The position numbers and the translations under genes are program-made. Below the pieces are notes generated by a model, which did not search any database, was not told the DNA's origin, and saw only the letters and a list, made by a program, of their open reading frames with translations. This document shows, in pieces, positions 45,285-54,640 of a stretch of 64,000 nucleotides of DNA. The first letter of the stretch is position 1. Every line of letters starts with the position of its first letter. Location: positions 1,565,635 to 1,629,634 of the forward strand of contig CP139021.1 in the NCBI GenBank assembly GCA_034044135.1, written 5' to 3'. The DNA comes from Flammeovirgaceae bacterium SG7u.111. GTDB taxonomy: Bacteria > Bacteroidota > Bacteroidia > Cytophagales > Flammeovirgaceae.

Positions 45285-46739
45285 CTAATACGTTATCTCC
45301 ACATTTTGCTCAAAGTCATAGAGAGTAAGCGCCCTAATGGTGTAATAAGCACTCCAAAAATCCCGAAGTGATTGGAGATAGTTTTGTTTGGCCTCGTCTT
45401 TCTCTTTTAGTGCAATGTTTAAGTCTGTAATACTGATTTTGGCTACCAAATAGCGCTGCTGGGAAATGTCGTACCTGAGTTGGGCAATTTCATCGGCTCT
45501 TATCGAAGCTTTCAATTGTTCTCTCAAAATGGGGAATTGTTTCACCAGAGTATAGATTTCTTGTTCAAAGTTGATCTCCTCTTGGGCAACTGTGTTTTTT
45601 ACGAGTTCTTGATTGGCTATAGCTGTGTTTTTCATTGCTTTTTGCCTTCCCCAGTCCATGATCGGGATTTGAAAAGTAACAGCTAAACGCTGCTGGTCTT
45701 GCATGTCATTATAAAGCATATCGAAAGTATTGCTTTGGCTGGTGAGACCGAAACTTCCTACTACGTTCACATTGAGCCCGCTTTGCCCTTTGGCTTGGGC
45801 AACCTCCCGTTCTGCTTCCATTAGCTCCCGTTTAAATGCTAAATACTGCTGCCGGTTCTTTTTTGCTTGTTGAATAGCCAACTCTACGTCAATCGGGAAA
45901 TCTGGTATTTCGGCAGGGGCAATTAAAGTGACTTCTTGGTTATCAGGGTTTCCAATGAACGTGTTTAGGTTGAGCATAGTTGTTTCCAAGTCTAACCGAG
46001 CTTGCCTTACTTGTTGTTCCGAATTAACAAGGTTGAGCTCCAACTGTAGAAGTTCGTTTTCTGCGATTTTTCCCAGCTCGTACCTTCCTTCGGCAATCCG
46101 GTAAATAGTATCGTTGTTGATCTTGTTTTTTTGAGAGATTTCTAGTGAAATCTGGGCGAGGAGTAAGCTGAAAAATAAGTTGCTGGCTCGAATGGCTACC
46201 CGTTCCACTTCTTCATTATAATCTTTAATAGATTCTTCGTACCTGATTGGTTCTATTCTTTTGTCCCATTTTAGTTCGTTAAACCCAAATACAGGTTGGG
46301 TAACACCAAATATTAAAGGAGATGCAGCGTAGCTGGTAGACCTATTATCTCCATATAGGTCAATCCGCTGAACGTTGGTACCGGCAAAGATCCGCCCGCC
46401 TGTAGCCGAAATAGCTTGGCTGATACTAAGTTGTAAATCCGAACTTGCCAAGCTTCTTCTTATAAATATATCTGTACCATCTGGCTGGGTAACAGGAGAG
46501 ATGGAACTATTAAAGTCTGGCAAAGAGCCATCTAGAGAGAGCTGTGGCTTGTAGTTGGATTGGTAGGTTTTGTATTGCCAATAGCGGTTTTCCTTCCTGT
46601 TTTTTGCTTGTAATGAGCTGAGTGAATTCATTTTTGCCAAATTAATCACTTGGCTCAGGTCGTAAACTTGCTGGGCGAATAGCCCATTTGTAATTAAAAT
46701 AAAAAAAATGATAACTGGCAGTATTCTTTTTGTCTGCAT
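45285..46739 (-). CDS. TolC-family outer membrane efflux protein
   Basis: This is a 484-residue protein with a signal peptide (ending GLFAQ) and two OEP repeats. LAKMNSLSSLQAK, GRYELGKIAENELLQLELNLVNSEQQVRQARLDLETTMLNLNTFIG-type stretches and a second QRYLVAKISITDLNIALKEKDEAK region are typical. It forms the trimeric exit duct. Last gene of the adaptor-permease-TolC set. Confidence 0.9.
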   Translation of the reverse strand: MQTKRILPVIIFFILITNGLFAQQVYDLSQVINLAKMNSLSSLQAKNRKENRYWQYKTYQSNYKPQLSLDGSLPDFNSSISPVTQPDGTDIFIRRSLASSDLQLSISQAISATGGRIFAGTNVQRIDLYGDNRSTSYAASPLIFGVTQPVFGFNELKWDKRIEPIRYEESIKDYNEEVERVAIRASNLFFSLLLAQISLEISQKNKINNDTIYRIAEGRYELGKIAENELLQLELNLVNSEQQVRQARLDLETTMLNLNTFIGNPDNQEVTLIAPAEIPDFPIDVELAIQQAKKNRQQYLAFKRELMEAEREVAQAKGQSGLNVNVVGSFGLTSQSNTFDMLYNDMQDQQRLAVTFQIPIMDWGRQKAMKNTAIANQELVKNTVAQEEINFEQEIYTLVKQFPILREQLKASIRADEIAQLRYDISQQRYLVAKISITDLNIALKEKDEAKQNYLQSLRDFWSAYYTIRALTLYDFEQNVEITY

Positions 46740-46828
46740 TTTTCTGAAGTCTTAGAAGATCTTGTGTATCAATTTAAAATTATGCAAAGGCATTGTGCAG
46801 GTGGAATTATAGGTTTCCACCACAAAAT

Positions 46829-48205
46829 TTACTCATGCCTCAGCGAGGTAATGGGGTCTTGGTCTGCAGCTCTTTTTGCAGGAGTAATTCCGAAGATAAG
46901 CCCAACACCAGCTGCTACTGCGAAGGAAACAATGATAGATCCTGGAGAAATAATAGTAGGAATATCGGCTACTTCGGCGATTATAAGCGCCAAGGAAACT
47001 CCCAGTATCACCCCAATCAACCCTCCTGAAAGGCTGATCATCACAGATTCGAATAAAAATTGGAGGACAATGTCGATGCGTTTTGCCCCGAGGGAAATTC
47101 TAAGCCCGATTTCCTTGATCCGCTCCATTACCGATGCTAGCATGATATTCATGATTCCAATCCCCCCAACTATCAATGAGATTCCTGCAATAGCTCCAAG
47201 TACTATGTTGAAAATATCCTTGGTTCGCTGCTGCTGTTTGAGCAAGAGCTCCGGGATAGTGATTTCGTAATCGACCATTCTGAAGTGCCTTCTTTCCAAC
47301 ATCCGGGCAATTACGTCAGCCGTTGCGTTGAGATACTCTGTTTCTTCTACTTGTACTACTAGTTTGTCAAGTTGATGGTAGTTTTTGTCTGCGGTAGGCA
47401 CATCTTCTTCATCTCCACCTCCGCTTCTCACAATGAAAAAACCTCCATTACTAGCCGCAGCTTGCCTGATCATACTTGCCGTGATAAGTGCCCTGTTTTT
47501 GTAGCGGGTAAGGATAGTTTGAATGGGCGTATAAACATCCATATTAAAATCTCGGATGCCTAGCTTAGAAGAAATACTGGATTTTGAAACCATCCTTTCT
47601 TCCATCACCCCAATGATCTTGAGCCAGTGTGGACCACATTTGATGTACTTCCCTATGGGATTAGATTTACTAAAAAATTTTGATTTGATACCTCTTCCGA
47701 TTATACAAACTTGGTCTCCGTAAGCGAGGTTATGTTCGTTGAACTCCCTGCCCTCAGCTAAGTTGAAATTATAAATATCAAAATAAGATGGCTCAACACC
47801 AACAAGTTTTGCGGATCTCCTAATGCCGTTACACACAATTTGTGTCTCTAGCAAAATCTCTGGGCTCATTTTGGAGATAGTCGGAAGGATTTTTTTTACA
47901 CTTTTCGCATCTAAAAGGGTAAGCCCTGGTGAGAATTGAACTTTTTCTTTTCCTCCTCCCGAGTCATCATCTACATTTTCTTCCACTTGCTCCACCACTG
48001 GCGTGACTACAATGTTGTTGACCCCTACCAATTTGATTTGCTCCAACACTTCTTGCTGGGCACCATTCCCAACGGCTAACATAGCAATTACAGCAGCCAC
48101 CCCAAATATAATTCCAAGGGCGGTGAGCATTGTTCTCATTTTATTTGAAAGCAATGCTTCGGTAGCTATATAAAGGTTGGATAAATACCTTTCTAAATTA
48201 TTCAT
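46829..48205 (-). CDS. MacB-like ABC transporter permease (no ATPase domain)
   Basis: This is a 458-residue permease: N-terminal membrane helix (LLSNKMRTMLTALGIIFGVAAVIAML), a large periplasmic MacB_PCD-type domain (about 50-330), then an FtsX domain with three helices (IVGGIGIMNIMLASVMERIKEIGLR). Unlike MacB itself it lacks the ATP-binding domain, and no ATPase gene is adjacent in the window. Start set at 48205 after the terminator-like hairpin. It pumps small molecules or peptides with the adaptor and TolC-like partners. Confidence 0.88.
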   Translation of the reverse strand: MNNLERYLSNLYIATEALLSNKMRTMLTALGIIFGVAAVIAMLAVGNGAQQEVLEQIKLVGVNNIVVTPVVEQVEENVDDDSGGGKEKVQFSPGLTLLDAKSVKKILPTISKMSPEILLETQIVCNGIRRSAKLVGVEPSYFDIYNFNLAEGREFNEHNLAYGDQVCIIGRGIKSKFFSKSNPIGKYIKCGPHWLKIIGVMEERMVSKSSISSKLGIRDFNMDVYTPIQTILTRYKNRALITASMIRQAAASNGGFFIVRSGGGDEEDVPTADKNYHQLDKLVVQVEETEYLNATADVIARMLERRHFRMVDYEITIPELLLKQQQRTKDIFNIVLGAIAGISLIVGGIGIMNIMLASVMERIKEIGLRISLGAKRIDIVLQFLFESVMISLSGGLIGVILGVSLALIIAEVADIPTIISPGSIIVSFAVAAGVGLIFGITPAKRAADQDPITSLRHE

Positions 48206-48260
48206 TTCTATGAAGTTCCCCTGCTTTACAGGGGCTTGGGTTTTGTGAGTGATGTTTAAA

Positions 48261-48281
48261 AAAGGCGGAGTTGCCGCCTTT
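48261..48281 (-). terminator. Terminator-like hairpin inside the efflux operon
   Basis: Eight-base arms AAAGGCGG and CCGCCTTT (48261-48268, 48274-48281) followed on the minus strand by TTTAAAC. It lies between the adaptor and permease genes and could lower expression of the downstream genes. Confidence 0.6.
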
Positions 48282-48296
48282 GTCATTCAAAATCTG

Positions 48297-49571
48297 TTAA
48301 TTAGAAGCCACTTGTTCTGCCTCTCCGCCGTCTAGTAGCTTAATTCGTTCATCTTCCATGCCTATTGGAGTGGAGAGATAAATTTCATCGCCTTCTTCTA
48401 TTCCGCTTTCTATCACCGCTTCGTTGTCGTTGGTACTCCCTACCATCACCTGCTGTTTTGTAGTTCCAATGCCAAGTTTGGTGTATACATAAGTAATAGA
48501 GTCGCCTTGGTTGTGAAGGCATTCCAATGGCACAGAAAGAACATTTTCTACAGTATTCGAAATGATGATGTTACTTGTAGTCATGGCAGGGCGGAGGGTG
48601 GTATCGCTTTCGCTCACTTTTATGAGTACTTCAAATACTTTCGCATCGGAGTTTGGCTTTTGTTCACCTACGTTGGCTACTTGAGTAACCAAGCCGGTCA
48701 GCTTTTTTTCTGGGAAAGCATCTAACCCAATCTTAACAGGTTGGCCTCTCTTAATCTTCATGATATCCACCTCGTTTACATAGGTTTTGGAAATCATAGT
48801 GCTAAGGTCGGGAAGGGTTGCTACTTCAGGATTCCATGAGGAGATGGTCGATCCTTCTCGTATTTTTTTGCCATTCCAAGACTTTGTGTAGATCACCATG
48901 CCGTTTTGTGGAGCTATAATGGTAAAGCTACTTAACAGGTCATCTAAAAACTTAACATCTTGTTGTTGTTCGTTTAGCTCCATTTGAGCCTCAGTCATTT
49001 TTGCTCTAGCTTGCTCAGCTTTTATCTCATAGTTTTCCTTGGCTTGTTTTAAATCTCTTTTAGCCTTGGTAAGTTCTATTTCCGCTTGCTTAATAGTTGC
49101 TGGCGGTTCAAATTGAGATTGTTCCAAAACAATTTCCTTTTCCTCAACATTAAATTGGAGGTTAAGGATATTATCTCGTGCTTCTCTTAATTGAAGAGCG
49201 GTATCAAGTTTTGTCTGAGTGTATTCCGCCTGTTCTTTGGTAAGTTGATCTCGTTCTTCTTGGTATTTGTTGAAAAGCTCAGATTTATCTAGCTCTGCTA
49301 TAAAGTCTCCGGCTTTTACCCTCGAACCTTCTGGGATAAGCTTTTCGATTTTAAATTCTCTCAAGCCACTTCGGCGCAAGCCTCTGGGACCTCTGATGCT
49401 TACCGAGTTAATAGGGTCAAGCTCACCTGTAGTAGTAATGGCTATTTCAAAATCACTTTTCTTGACTGTAACTGTAATCTCATTGCTGCTATCAGCATCT
49501 GTCTCCCACAATAGGAACACCGCTAACAAGGCAACAATAATAGCTCCTGGGATAATATATCTCTTTTTCAT
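48297..49571 (-). CDS. HlyD/RND-type periplasmic adaptor
   Basis: This is a 424-residue adaptor: membrane anchor (IIPGAIIVALLAVFLLW), barrel-sandwich halves (ITTTGELDPINSVSIRG and FTIIAPQNGMVIYTKSW), a long helical hairpin (about 95-215), and a beta-barrel domain (KLTGLVTQVANVG). It links permease and TolC-like duct. Start at 49571 (ATG); a TTG at 49598 would add nine polar residues. Confidence 0.9.
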   Translation of the reverse strand: MKKRYIIPGAIIVALLAVFLLWETDADSSNEITVTVKKSDFEIAITTTGELDPINSVSIRGPRGLRRSGLREFKIEKLIPEGSRVKAGDFIAELDKSELFNKYQEERDQLTKEQAEYTQTKLDTALQLREARDNILNLQFNVEEKEIVLEQSQFEPPATIKQAEIELTKAKRDLKQAKENYEIKAEQARAKMTEAQMELNEQQQDVKFLDDLLSSFTIIAPQNGMVIYTKSWNGKKIREGSTISSWNPEVATLPDLSTMISKTYVNEVDIMKIKRGQPVKIGLDAFPEKKLTGLVTQVANVGEQKPNSDAKVFEVLIKVSESDTTLRPAMTTSNIIISNTVENVLSVPLECLHNQGDSITYVYTKLGIGTTKQQVMVGSTNDNEAVIESGIEEGDEIYLSTPIGMEDERIKLLDGGEAEQVASN

Positions 49572-50033
49572 CTTTGATAGGTATTTGTGTAAGGGCAATC
49601 CGTTTGCCCTAGGGTATTTTATATTGGAAATTTACTAAATATATGTAATGTTTATTTTTTCTCATTAAAAAAAGTTAGCCTATAAAGATTAAGCATAGAA
49701 AATGAAAAAAGTTTATGCATTTGAGATAGAGCAGGCATTTGTATTTCTGATAAATTGGTAGAGTAGCTAAACAAGCATTGATTGTGCCTTCAAAAAGTCT
49801 ATCAGTTGATTGGTAAAAGTCCCGTTCAGAACGGAATAATTGTGAAATTAACCGTTCCCTTCAATATGTCAAACCATTTTGGCTGAAACAAGGTGATAAA
49901 TACACCAAGGGGTAAAAAATAGGATGAAAAGGTTTTTTTATATAAGCATGTTTAAAATTTAGGTTTTCAAGTGAGACTCCATAAATGAGCGTTTGCAGCT
50001 AAATAGATGAAATTTAAACAGGCTCTAAATGCC
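49572..50033. other. Intergenic region
   Basis: About 460 bases. A small hairpin (AGGGCAA 49592-49598 with TTGCCCT 49604-49610) sits in the adaptor leader, about 20 bases before its start. Otherwise nothing recognisable. Confidence 0.4.
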
Positions 50034-51596
50034 CTAATCCAAAATCTTTGATTTGATTTTTCTTTTTTTGTTTTTGATACAAAGGACTTGGCTTTTCCCA
50101 CTTTCGTTTCCAGTGCGGTCTATGGCCGTTATTATATAGGTGTACTTTTTGTTTTTCTTTACATCCGTATCCCTAAATTCGTTTCTTTCCACTCTTCGGA
50201 AACTGCTGATGTTTTTATTCTCTGGCACAATGTTTTCATCTTTGCCTTCTGCTCTGTACACAATGTGATAAATAGGCTTGCCCGAAGAGTCTTCTGCTTG
50301 GCTCCACTGGAGGACAGCTTCTCCATTTTCCCCTTTTTTACAATTTATCCTAGAAGGAGGTGCAGGAGTCGTTTTGTCTATCCAAGGCATGGTAGGAGGG
50401 AGGGCTTTGGTAGGGTAAATGCTTGTTTTTAAGCTGTCGCAAAAGCCTAAAGAGTTTTTCTTAAAATGCTTGGAGCTGTAGAATGCATTGCCCATTATAC
50501 TCGTTTTTTGCCTACTCATCTGGATTTGCTCGGGAAGCTCGGCAGGGTCGAGCCATTTTTCTGGCCTCGACTGCCCGATTCGATAAATGGCATGCCCCAC
50601 GTACACATGCCTGCCATAAGCGTGTTTGTCCCACCACTGGAGCAGGGTGGTATAGTCCGCCGCAGGATGCCCTTGTGGCCAGTAAAGTTGAGGGGCTACA
50701 TAATCTATCCAACCAAGTTTCAACCATTTGAGAATATCGGCGTAGAGGTCATCGTAGTTGGTCATGCCTGCTTTTGTATTGGAACCCTCCGCATCTCTGT
50801 CAATGTTTCTCCACACACCAAAGGGGCTGATTCCAAACTTCACGTCTGGCTTCACTTCTTTTATCCCCTTGCTAAGTGCCTCTATCACCTCGTCTACATT
50901 TTTCCTCCGCCAATCTTCTTTGGTTTCGGGGGTGAACCCTGTTCCGTAAAACCTAAAAGAGGTGCTGTCGGGAAAGTCTTGACCAGCTATTTTGTAAGGG
51001 TAAAAATAATCATCAAAATGGACGGCATCTATGTCGTACCTCAGCGTTACATCCTTTATCACATTTACTAGGTAATCTCGCACTACAGGAATTCCCGGAT
51101 CGAAATAGACTTTTTTCCCATAGGTTAAAAACAGGTCTGGGCGAGTTTTGGTGAGGTGGAATTCTTCAATGCTTGACTTTGACGTATCGAAAATAGCTCG
51201 GTAAGGGTTGAACCAAGCGTGAAATTCCATACCTCTTTCATGTGCTTCTGCTATCATAAACTGAAGCGGGTCGTAATAGGGCTGGGGCGATTTTCCTTGC
51301 TCTCCGCTAAGCCATTCTGACCAAGGTTCAAACCTTGAGTAATAAAAGGCGTCGGTGGAAGGCCTGACCTGCACTATTACCGCATTCATGTTGAGCTTTT
51401 CTAGCATATCCAGTAATTCAACAAATTCCTCTTGTTGTGCTTTGGGTTCAAGTCCGGGTTTTGAGGGCCAGTCAATATTTGCAACAGTAGCTATCCATGC
51501 TGCGCGAAGTTCTCGCTTGGGGGCAGTTTGGGCTTGAAGATACTGGTTTATGAAAAGGAAAATGAAGAGGAGTGAAGTAGGGAAATTGAGCTTCAT
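50034..51596 (-). CDS. GHL10-type (DUF187) glycoside hydrolase-like protein
   Basis: This is a 520-residue secreted protein (signal ending YLQAQ). Catalytic-type TIM barrel of the GHL10 family: RAAWIATVANIDWPSKPG, MNAVIVQVRPSTDAFYYS, EFHAWFNPYRA, DAVHFDDYFYPY, GISPFGVW, DYVAPQLYW. A C-terminal fibronectin-III-like domain (about 420-510, PPSRINCKKGENGEAVLQW) follows. Members act on peptidoglycan-like or other glycans; the substrate is unproven. It begins five bases after the stop of the glycosyltransferase gene. Confidence 0.88.
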   Translation of the reverse strand: MKLNFPTSLLFIFLFINQYLQAQTAPKRELRAAWIATVANIDWPSKPGLEPKAQQEEFVELLDMLEKLNMNAVIVQVRPSTDAFYYSRFEPWSEWLSGEQGKSPQPYYDPLQFMIAEAHERGMEFHAWFNPYRAIFDTSKSSIEEFHLTKTRPDLFLTYGKKVYFDPGIPVVRDYLVNVIKDVTLRYDIDAVHFDDYFYPYKIAGQDFPDSTSFRFYGTGFTPETKEDWRRKNVDEVIEALSKGIKEVKPDVKFGISPFGVWRNIDRDAEGSNTKAGMTNYDDLYADILKWLKLGWIDYVAPQLYWPQGHPAADYTTLLQWWDKHAYGRHVYVGHAIYRIGQSRPEKWLDPAELPEQIQMSRQKTSIMGNAFYSSKHFKKNSLGFCDSLKTSIYPTKALPPTMPWIDKTTPAPPSRINCKKGENGEAVLQWSQAEDSSGKPIYHIVYRAEGKDENIVPENKNISSFRRVERNEFRDTDVKKNKKYTYIITAIDRTGNESGKSQVLCIKNKKRKIKSKILD

Positions 51597-51601
51597 TAGT
51601 T

Positions 51602-52723
51602 TTATAATGTTTTTGTAAAAGTGGTGATTTCCTCGGCAAGGTTTGCCCAAGTGAACTTTGCTTTAAAACTGGCTATATTTTGCTTGAATTTTTCAAGATT
51701 CCCCTCCCTAAATACTTCTTGGATAGCATTTGCTATAAGGGTTGGCTCAGCATCGGGAATAGCCAAACCCGTACCATAAGGTTTTACGCTTTCTTTGAGG
51801 CTTCCTTTGTCGGTCACTATGATAGGCACATCAAAATGGAAGGCAACGGCAGAAACCCCGCTTTGGGTGGCGGTGCGGTAGGGTAAAATATTTACATCCG
51901 CAGCCGAAAAATAAGTGTTCACCTCTTCATCTGGCACATATTCGTTGATAAGTCGAATACCTTCTTTATTAGGACTTGTCTCTATCAGCTTCTTATATTT
52001 TTCAATGCTTTCATATGCTTCGCCCACTATCAGCAATACATATTCATCGGATAATTGCCCCATGGCTTCTATCAGCGCATCTAGCCCTTTGTAAGCTCGG
52101 ATTAACCCAAAGAAGAGTATTACTTTTTTATCGGGAGCTATGTCCAGTTTTTTTAAAGCCTCATTTCGTTCTATTTTCTCTCCAAAGTGAGCATAAATAG
52201 GGTGGGGGTGAAGTATAAAAGGTGCATCTGGTCGGACTGAAAGCAAGTCGTTTTTTACCGATTCGCCCATTACCACAAAGCCATCGTTCTGTTTTACAAA
52301 AAAATTGGTGAACTGGGCATCTCCTGGCTTTTGCTCATGAGGGATAAGGTTGTTGATTACCGAAATTACTTTGCAGCCTTTTTTGCGGAGCAGCTTGGCA
52401 ACCATGCCTTGGGAAGGTCCAAAAAAGGGCATCCAATAACCAATGATCAGTAAATCGGGTGCAAATTTTCCAATTTCAGTTGCTGTTTTCCAGTAAGAAA
52501 GTGGATTGATACTGTTTAATAAACGGGTAGAAGGAATGGGGTCGGCATTGTCATTTTCGGGAACATATTGGCTGGTGCCGGGGAAAAGTAGGTTGGGATA
52601 TTGTACAGTAAAGTTATAAGCCTTTACTTCGTGGCTTTTTTCCAATGCTCTGAATAGGCTGGCGTTGTATTGGGCTATCCCTCCTCTGAAAGGATAGAAA
52701 GTTGATAAATAAGCTATTTTCAT
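51602..52723 (-). CDS. GT4-type glycosyltransferase
   Basis: This is a 373-residue group 1 glycosyltransferase. GT-B layout: N-terminal acceptor domain from MKIAYLSTFYPFRGGIAQYN, C-terminal nucleotide-sugar domain with VILFFGLIRAYKGLDALIEA, the donor-binding region DVNILPYRTATQSGVSAVAF (family E-x7-E region reads differently) and DKGSLKESV. The start ATG at 52723 is followed by the family N-terminus. Operon with the GHL10 gene. Confidence 0.88.
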   Translation of the reverse strand: MKIAYLSTFYPFRGGIAQYNASLFRALEKSHEVKAYNFTVQYPNLLFPGTSQYVPENDNADPIPSTRLLNSINPLSYWKTATEIGKFAPDLLIIGYWMPFFGPSQGMVAKLLRKKGCKVISVINNLIPHEQKPGDAQFTNFFVKQNDGFVVMGESVKNDLLSVRPDAPFILHPHPIYAHFGEKIERNEALKKLDIAPDKKVILFFGLIRAYKGLDALIEAMGQLSDEYVLLIVGEAYESIEKYKKLIETSPNKEGIRLINEYVPDEEVNTYFSAADVNILPYRTATQSGVSAVAFHFDVPIIVTDKGSLKESVKPYGTGLAIPDAEPTLIANAIQEVFREGNLEKFKQNIASFKAKFTWANLAEEITTFTKTL

Positions 52724-52850
52724 AAGCAACTCACTGCTTGGAAACCCCAAGGACTTAAAATGGTTAATGTTGATTGGGCTATGGGACAAAAAAAGGGCTG
52801 ATATACAGCCCTCAAAATTACCATTCTTTCATTACCATCCTATGTTCTGA

Positions 52851-54104
52851 TTACGCTTTTTCTTTGAGCAGTTGCTCTAGCTCCTTTATCTTGGCTTCTT
52901 TTTCAAGAAGCTGTTTTTTTAGATCCGTTTGGGCTTCTTTACTCTTCATATTGGCTTTTACCAATATTTGTTGGTTAGATTCCAGCTTTTTGGTAACCTT
53001 TTCCAACTCTTCTTTTTGGGCAATAGCCTCTGTTTGATAAAACTCAACTTCCGACAATTTCTTGGTGAGAGAAGCTTCCCTTGCCTCTATTTCCGAGTTT
53101 TTTGCGATGATATCTTTTTCTTTTTCTTTGGCCTTTTCAAGGGCTTTTTTCAAGATATCTTCATTTTTCGAAAGCTTGTCGTTTAGTTTCTCGACATCAT
53201 TTTGCTTACGCTCCATTTGCTCCTGAGTAGCTTGGAGCTCCTCCATGTTTTGCCTCATTTCCTCTTCTTGTGACCTAAGCATCTCGCTTTGCATCTGAGA
53301 AGATTCCAATAGCTCTTTGGTTTTTATAATGTTCTTGGTGTTTGAAATAGCAGAAGCTATATTTTCACCAAGCTTTTCCACAAAATTGATTTGGTATTCT
53401 TCAAACAAATTGAAGGACGCTAGCTCTAAAACACCGTAAACCTTGTCGTTGATTTTTAGGGGTACTATTAGGATGTTTTTGGGAGTAGCTTTACCCAAGC
53501 CAGAAGTAATGTTGATATAATTTTCTGGTACAACTTTCAAGTAAGTGGTTTTACCTTCCAAATATACCTGACCGACCATTCCTTCCCCAACCAATATTTT
53601 CTTTTCATCAAATTTCTTGCGGTCATACGCATAGCAAGAGAGCATTTCGATGAAAATATCATTTTCGTTATCGTCATTTAGAGAAAAAAGACCGCCTTGG
53701 TTTGCACCCATATATTTCACCAAATTAGAAACTATAGTATCGTAGATGGTTGATCCATCATCTTGTTCGGTGTTTCTGAGGATATCGGCAAACTTTGCAA
53801 GACCCGTGGTAATCCAGTTTCGCTGGTTTTCCTCTGCATTAATCTTTTTTATATGGTCTCGCATTCTCACGAGAGACTCACTGAGTTCACCTGTAGCATC
53901 CTCATTAAAAGTTGCTTCTAGGTTTCCCTCTTCTATTTGTCTTACAAACCTAGTTGCCTCCGAGATTTCTCTTTGTAGGTGCTCAAAAGATTCTTTGAGA
54001 TCAGTATTTTGCTTTTTCTTAAAAATGCCTTTGCCTAGCATGGATTGTCTTTTTGTTTTGGACGACTGTCTTCTATCCTTATTAAAAATATTGGAATAAT
54101 TCAT
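52851..54104 (-). CDS. Cytoplasmic GAF/coiled-coil signalling protein
   Basis: This is a 417-residue soluble protein. An N-terminal HAMP-like helical part (about 40-105) leads to a GAF domain (about 110-270, with NQGGLFSLNDDNEND, LSCYAYDRKKF, ITSGLGKATPKNILIVPL, GVLELASFNLF) and then about 140 residues of coiled coil, beginning MLRSQEEEMRQNMEELQATQEQ. It has no output domain. It is a paralogue of the membrane sensor at 30346-31995, from the HAMP linker onward. ATG at 54104 is preferred; a GTG at 54143 is possible. Confidence 0.85.
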   Translation of the reverse strand: MNYSNIFNKDRRQSSKTKRQSMLGKGIFKKKQNTDLKESFEHLQREISEATRFVRQIEEGNLEATFNEDATGELSESLVRMRDHIKKINAEENQRNWITTGLAKFADILRNTEQDDGSTIYDTIVSNLVKYMGANQGGLFSLNDDNENDIFIEMLSCYAYDRKKFDEKKILVGEGMVGQVYLEGKTTYLKVVPENYINITSGLGKATPKNILIVPLKINDKVYGVLELASFNLFEEYQINFVEKLGENIASAISNTKNIIKTKELLESSQMQSEMLRSQEEEMRQNMEELQATQEQMERKQNDVEKLNDKLSKNEDILKKALEKAKEKEKDIIAKNSEIEAREASLTKKLSEVEFYQTEAIAQKEELEKVTKKLESNQQILVKANMKSKEAQTDLKKQLLEKEAKIKELEQLLKEKA

Positions 54105-54404
54105 TTTTGTATATGAATTACTATGGGATAACGGTTTATTCACTGAATTGATATGCCAGATTTTTGCTTTTTTTATCTAACGTTTAGCTGCATTTCATTG
54201 CTCAGATAAGGTATGCCAGAGATAGTATATGTCTAACTTAAAACGAGAGGTTGCCAAGTGATTGATTCAATACTGTAAGGAAGTTGTGTAAGTTTTTTAG
54301 GTTTAAATGATTTTTTCATCCCAGTATAAATTGGTTTATTAACATTTGTTGGGGAAATGTCCTGTTTTTAAGAGGTTTTCACTACGGATGTAAGTTGTTG
54401 GGGC

Positions 54405-54435
54405 TTGTAAGTTTATAGCTGTAATGTTACCTTTG
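54405..54435 (+). promoter_or_regulatory. Orphan plus-strand promoter
   Basis: TTG (54405-54407), 20 bases, TACCTTTG (54428-54435): an exact fit to the TTG-N20-TAnnTTTG pattern, also found before ahcY. No plus-strand gene follows. Confidence 0.5.
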
Positions 54436-54440
54436 TGTTG

Positions 54441-54538
54441 TCAGGATATAATATGCATGTCCGGATAGAAGATAAAATTGAGATACTCATTAATAACACG
54501 AAGCTCTTAAGAACCTTTGGTTCCTAAGAGCTTTTTCG
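54441..54538 (+). ncRNA. Predicted small RNA of about 98 nt
   Basis: Starts about 6 bases after an orphan promoter and ends in an intrinsic terminator: arms 54501-54515 and 54519-54533 (15 bases, one mismatch), loop TTT, then TTTCGTTTT on the plus strand. A 5' hairpin (GGATAT with ATGTCC) is also possible. No ORF of note. Not a recognised RNA family. Confidence 0.45.
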
Positions 54539-54552
54539 TTTTATACATCGAA

Positions 54553-54602
54553 GCGTCCTGCATTGCTTGTGGGGGTGGGTTCTTACAAGCAATGCAGGAC
54601 GC
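54553..54602. repeat. REP-like palindrome, 18-bp arms
   Basis: GCGTCCTGCATTGCTTGT (54553-54570) and its exact complement (54585-54602) enclose a 14-base loop. It lies 39 bases past the START-like gene stop and may also act as its terminator. Confidence 0.7.
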
Positions 54603-54640
54603 AAAATAAAATACCTGCTAGAGGTATAAGAAGGCTCTTT

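Larger units (their letters stand above)
54105..54640. other. Intergenic region with a predicted small RNA and a REP-like hairpin
   Basis: This 536-base gap lies between two minus-strand genes. It carries a plus-strand promoter, a predicted short transcript with terminator, and a separate 18-bp-arm palindrome; each is listed on its own. Confidence 0.6.
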
